Source of the DNA: Liolophura sinensis
Taxonomy: Eukaryota; Mollusca; Polyplacophora; Chitonida; Chitonidae
DNA length: 64,000 bases
Assembly: GCF_032854445.1 (NCBI RefSeq)
Contig: NC_088295.1
Span: 67,735,058 to 67,799,057, forward strand
Reading direction: 5' to 3'
A program made the translations under genes and the position numbers. Shown here piece after piece: positions 59,681 to 64,000 of the stretch (position 1 is its first letter; the number at the start of each line of letters is the position of its first letter). The notes under the pieces were generated by a model. It was not told where the DNA came from, did not search any database, and was given only the letters and a program-made list of their open reading frames with translations.

Positions 59681-61569
59681 CTATTGTGGCAAAGTGCATT
59701 TAGTTTCACTTAGAACAATTTCGTACAAAAATATAAATTGGGTAAAAATTGGGTACGGCTCCAGAGGACACAGGGCAGAACATCTGGTGGTTTCCATAGC
59801 TACCAGAAATGACTGGCTGCACAGTGGTGTACTGTTGAAAAAAACACTATCAATCAGAATACAACAGAAGAAAAGTCTGACACAGACGCAGTGAAACAAG
59901 AACTTGGATAATCTGTGTTGCACAACTGAATATATTCATTTAAAAACCTAGAAGTGAAAAGAACTTTGCAAGATACAGGAACCAAGATACCTATCAGAAA
60001 GAATATTTTACTTTTCACAAGACAAGCGCTTATGACCAGAACATGATGCAAAATGACAATTTAAGGACCCATAATTTTGGGAATAAGTAAATGCTTTAAC
60101 AAAAGGATACGTAGTCAAGTATATTAGTATGTGAAGGTTCATTCTTAATGTATAGCTATTGGTATTTATTCTTTTCTTATTTGCAAGAACAAATTTAAGA
60201 ATAAGTGCATGTACAATGGCACTGCTTTTTTTAGAGACCCTGTCTTCACAAATATATGACTTCAAGACTATTTCAGCTTCTACTTAAAGCAGATCTAATT
60301 CACAAACTGTTTTATCACAAGATTTTCAACACCACCTTAAATTTTTTAGTAACACATTATAGTATGTGTACAACAGTCAACAGGTGTCTTCAGAAAGACA
60401 GGTGTACATCAAACAGGAGACATGATGATGTAAGAAATTTCAGAATATGCCTATTATTACAAGCATAATGTCCAACAGATTTTAGAGTTGACTTAATAAA
60501 CATCTACTAACAAATTCTAGGAAAGGTCTAACAAAATATCAAAGTATAAAATCTCCCAATGTTAGGAGTATCGTAGTTAATGCATGGAAACCAACCCATG
60601 AGAAGGACAGATTTCATTAAATATGCAAGACAGATCAGGCTGGATTTCAAACTTGATCGGATTGGTTCCCATAAGGTGAACTGCGTGCACACAGAAAAAA
60701 TGTATCAAAATCAGACAAATATTTAAGGAGTTATTGCACAGGTATCAAAGCATGACTGAGGACAGACAGAATCAGTCAAAGTAATATTCCTCACTATTTG
60801 AAAGGACATGGGATAAGCAAATATTAGGAAATCTGATACAATGTTTCATTAAATGTTACATAAAAGCTTGAACAAATCGGATTGAATAGGAAATGTGCAT
60901 AATAAGCTGTTAGTAGCTTGCACAGATGCTTGAAGGCAAACACATGAACATGTGAGAAAAGTGATAAAAATATGATCAAATTTATACCTGAAGAATATTC
61001 AACATAGGACAAATAAAATAAACTTTTTGAATGCACAGCTTAGACAAATGGCATATGAGTATAATTTATACTGGTATAAGGAGAGGGCATGGATCAGGGT
61101 ACTAATAATGTATTATGTCAATATGCCCAGATCACACGCACAAAAGTAGAACTATTAGCACTACCTACACGCGAAACATATCAATTATGGTGCTTTATCT
61201 TTCTGAAGGTAGTTCATGTAATGAACCAATTATAAGCTTGAATAAATTAAACGACATACCCAACGCTTGCCGGTTTACTGGATGTAATCTGACATGTGAT
61301 GCATGTGGTGTGACCGCTGAGTAGCCATTTGACCTTTAGACAAAAGATTTGTACAAGTATATATAAGTTCTCAATAAGGAGGTCATTTCACCAAGCACAA
61401 AGCTACCTGGATACAATATCATGATGATCCAGGCAACATGTGGTATAGTATTTGTTACCATGTAATTTCTCACTACTTACTTCAGTGTTAATTCCTTCTA
61501 ATGACCCTCCACACAACATGAATATTTCACTTAAAATAATTTGAGTTTGACTGCATTTTAAAACCATTT

Positions 61570-61580
61570 TTTTTTTTTCA
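61570..61580. repeat. Poly-T tract
   Basis: A simple T run; a longer one lies at about 62109-62126. No function is inferred. Confidence 0.7.
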
Positions 61581-63559
61581 AATTCATATACATTTTATTT
61601 TGAAATTAATAGCTATGACCTACTCCACAGAACATATTTCCTAAGCAGGATCATGGGGAACTATACAAAAAAATTAAAAATGGCCTTTACCCAGCACGTC
61701 CTTTGTAAATAGGTTACCCATAGAGAAGTAAATTAAATGTCCCACCATTCTTTAAAGCATGGAACCCCAAGGGACTTCAATATTAATACGCTAGAACAAA
61801 TATTTCCCCAATAACAACTAACTCGAAACAGGTTTAAAACTTTGTTGGTGTAATCCATAAAATGTGATCCATAAAATTAAGTAATGGTCCCTCTTAGGTT
61901 TCATTGAATTCCTGTGGCAATTCTATTAAGCTCTACAATCTTAATTAATTAGGTTATATCTCATCCACCCCAGCTATAAATTTAGTAGCTTAACATGCAC
62001 AAGGTATTCAGGGGTATAAGAATATATGTGTGAGCAGATACAGATAGTTATAGATACATGCATTATTAATATTGATATCAGTAATAGCAAATATACTTTT
62101 ATGAAGAATTTTTTTTTTTTTTTTTTGCTCTTTACTAATGCAGCAAGTGTACAAACTGATTTCACCTAGGTCTATGTTGATGGCATGTTTATTATCTAGG
62201 CTCAACTTTAGAGAATTAAAATCTTGGAATTTTGTGAAAATATACATGAATACAACCTTCACTTTTTTTATGAACGCCTACAGCAAGAATTGATATTCCA
62301 TATCAACGTACACAGAGACAGAAGCAAAGACAAATATGTGTAAAACAGTAATATATAATAATATCTGTCCTTAAAATATTTATATACGTTACTCCCCTTG
62401 CTCATGTACCTTGACATATCTGCTGTAATAAGTAGGTATATCAATAGCTCGTTTGTTAAAAGCCTGCTCATTCATTATGGATGGTTGCCATCACGACAGT
62501 GCGATACGCTCCATATACCATGTATATCCATACGAAACGGATACATGAGCCACTCTCGCACTCGTGTTTCTCTCCAAATCTACGGAGGATTCACCAACAA
62601 CAGAATTAATGCGCAACATATCCGCAGCATTTGTGCCATGTGGTGGTCAGAAATGATACAGAAGAGCTTCATCTTCACAGAAGCAAGTCAGCCTCCAAAA
62701 GACAAATTTGAGTCACCAGGCTTGGATTATGACAATATTCATTTATTCTTGGTTTTGAATGTTCTTTCTCGATATCCGTGTTGTTAACAGAACGACTCGC
62801 CATACCTCAAGCCAGCTACGTAATATGACTTCATGAAAACTCGTAGATCGGGATACAGATACGATATGTCAAATTATGCTGGCACTGACATTGTCTCCAT
62901 ATGACAACCTTAAATTCAAACTGATACAAAGACCTGATAAATTTCCATGTGTATAAGATTTCCTCTCCTATCAGTAACTTCTAAAACTCCATTGCAATCT
63001 CAGATGTCCTACTTTAGCCGTCATTATTTCCATCCTTCAGGCTAGCACTTTAGAATTTTTTTTGTAAACAATTCACCTAGAGTTTATGTCATTCTCACAA
63101 CCAAATGAGGCTCAGACATATTTCATCAAAAGCCGAGATGACACAAAATGTGTCGAATTTCAATTTTCTTTCCTTTTTTCTCCAACATATTCACTGAATT
63201 TCGACATCTGTTTCACAGCGTAACTCTTAGAAAGGACGGCAGGAGTTGTCCAATCAAACACTTCATTAGCTGAGCCATGGCAACTGGCTGCAATATCTCA
63301 CTCCAGTGTCACATGGACCCTAGTGACGTCAATTGCCAGGACTGAACTGTTACTAGGGTCACGAGGAATCCACTTGTCTGTCTGTCTCTCCGTCTGTTCA
63401 AATAAATAATGCACGGGCATGTTTTTAGGCATGTGTTAATTTGCCTTAGCTTTCCACACATCCGCCAGAGACCATCTCGTTCAAAAGGTATAGTATTTGG
63501 TGGCAAATTTATTGATCATGTGTGCAGCACAATAAACCAGGTTTTGTCTGTACGAGTCT

Positions 63560-63743
63560 TTAGGCCACGCTGCTGGCTTCACTGGTTTCTGACAGTAGCC
63601 TCATTTTGTTTTTCCCATTGGGAGTATCTGGCAGATTGGCCGCGCCTGGAATGGTCTCAATTAAGGGATACCATTGGGCGATAGGCTTGCGTGGATTCTC
63701 CAGCATTTCAAACCAGTGATCTCTTCCCGGACCACAGTACACT
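63560..63743 (-). CDS. Second synaptotagmin, last coding exon (gene continues beyond right edge)
   Basis: After the acceptor GCTGTTGGCCCAG the minus strand codes for about 60 residues and a TAA at 63560-63562. [20 protein letters not shown] followed by WYPLIE is the C-terminal end of a synaptotagmin C2B domain. GRDHW and PRKPIA point to the synaptotagmin-3/6/9/10 group rather than to -7. About 30 further residues form a polar tail ([20 protein letters not shown]). The usual WHxL motif reads WYPL here. The rest of C2B, C2A and the membrane segment must lie to the right of the window. The exact subtype is uncertain from one exon. Confidence 0.8.
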
Positions 63744-64000
63744 GGGCCAACAGCACAGCAACCAATAATCTCATTGTTTCCAATCCTGCAACAAAATTAT
63801 CAATCCAAAAGCTAAAAAAACACTTGATAGAAAGGTTACAAAGAGCTTTACCAGTAGGAGACACATGAATGTAAAACTACAGGTCAGTACATAAAGTGCT
63901 GAAATCGTGAATTTGGTAATTTCTGATAATTAATATGCAAAGACAGCATCAGCGATAAGACATCCCCCTTAGATCATGTTCCATATACATGCAGAACTTC

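Larger units (their letters stand above)
52503..63559. other. AMN1 3' UTR, intergenic DNA and 3' UTR of the next gene
   Basis: No coding exon is supported in 11 kb. AATAAA at 53404-53409 and 53893-53898 are candidate AMN1 poly(A) signals. The right part may be 3' UTR of the synaptotagmin that ends at 63560. Identified contents are two tandem duplications (53.0 and 56.8 kb), SINEs (54.2 and 59.5 kb), a SINE tail (55.1 kb), a 25-bp-like repeat (54.6 kb) and a 29-bp minisatellite (57.2-58.7 kb). Confidence 0.65.

Noticed and set aside
62398..62787. 129-codon open frame on the plus strand
   Set aside because: Part of it (about 62560-62720) looks mildly protein-like, but there is no known motif and no supporting exon.

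Overview
This is animal nuclear DNA. It is AT-rich, with small coding exons separated by long introns, and every intron I could resolve has GT-AG ends. The coding sequences match bilaterian gene families. The dispersed repeats fit a lophotrochozoan and most likely a mollusc: a tRNA-derived SINE whose tail reads TTGAGTACGGCGTAAAACAC followed by (AAAT)n, several small inverted-repeat (MITE-like) elements, and many ACATGTA words. The species assignment is inference. No prokaryotic feature, rRNA, CRISPR array, convincing tRNA gene or autonomous transposon gene was found.

Layout. (1) Positions 4-180, minus strand: a small candidate coding exon of unknown identity. (2) Positions 2448-18865, plus strand: the last four coding exons of a synaptotagmin-7-type gene, holding both C2 domains; the membrane-anchor exons lie off the left edge. 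(3) Positions 18866-29955: no gene seen; a 26-bp minisatellite and SINE copies lie here, between two convergent 3' ends. (4) Positions 29956-47577, minus strand: a complete 12-exon ARFGAP2/3 gene coding for 544 residues, ending in an 18-nt exon that completes the family's terminal DRYGS. (5) Positions 47578-47687: a 110-bp interval between divergent start codons, probably a bidirectional promoter. (6) Positions 47688-52502, plus strand: a complete 7-exon AMN1 gene coding for 270 residues. (7) Positions 52503-63559: no gene seen; SINEs, tandem duplications and a 1.5-kb 29-bp minisatellite. (8) Positions 63560-63743, minus strand: the last coding exon of a second synaptotagmin, whose other exons lie off the right edge.

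Roles. Synaptotagmins are Ca2+-binding regulators of exocytosis. ARFGAP2/3 promotes GTP hydrolysis on Arf1 in COPI vesicle traffic at the Golgi. AMN1 is a cysteine-containing leucine-rich-repeat protein related to the yeast mitotic-exit antagonist. They form no operon. The one clear regulatory link is the head-to-head ARFGAP2/AMN1 pair.

The most unusual structure is a pair of 131-bp inverted repeats, about 97% identical, flanking a single 170-nt exon of the synaptotagmin-7 gene. This arrangement favours back-splicing into a circular RNA. Also notable are one MITE family present in four introns of the ARFGAP2 gene, a 340-bp MITE with 23-bp terminal repeats and a 9-bp flanking duplication, and the block-duplicated 29-bp minisatellite.
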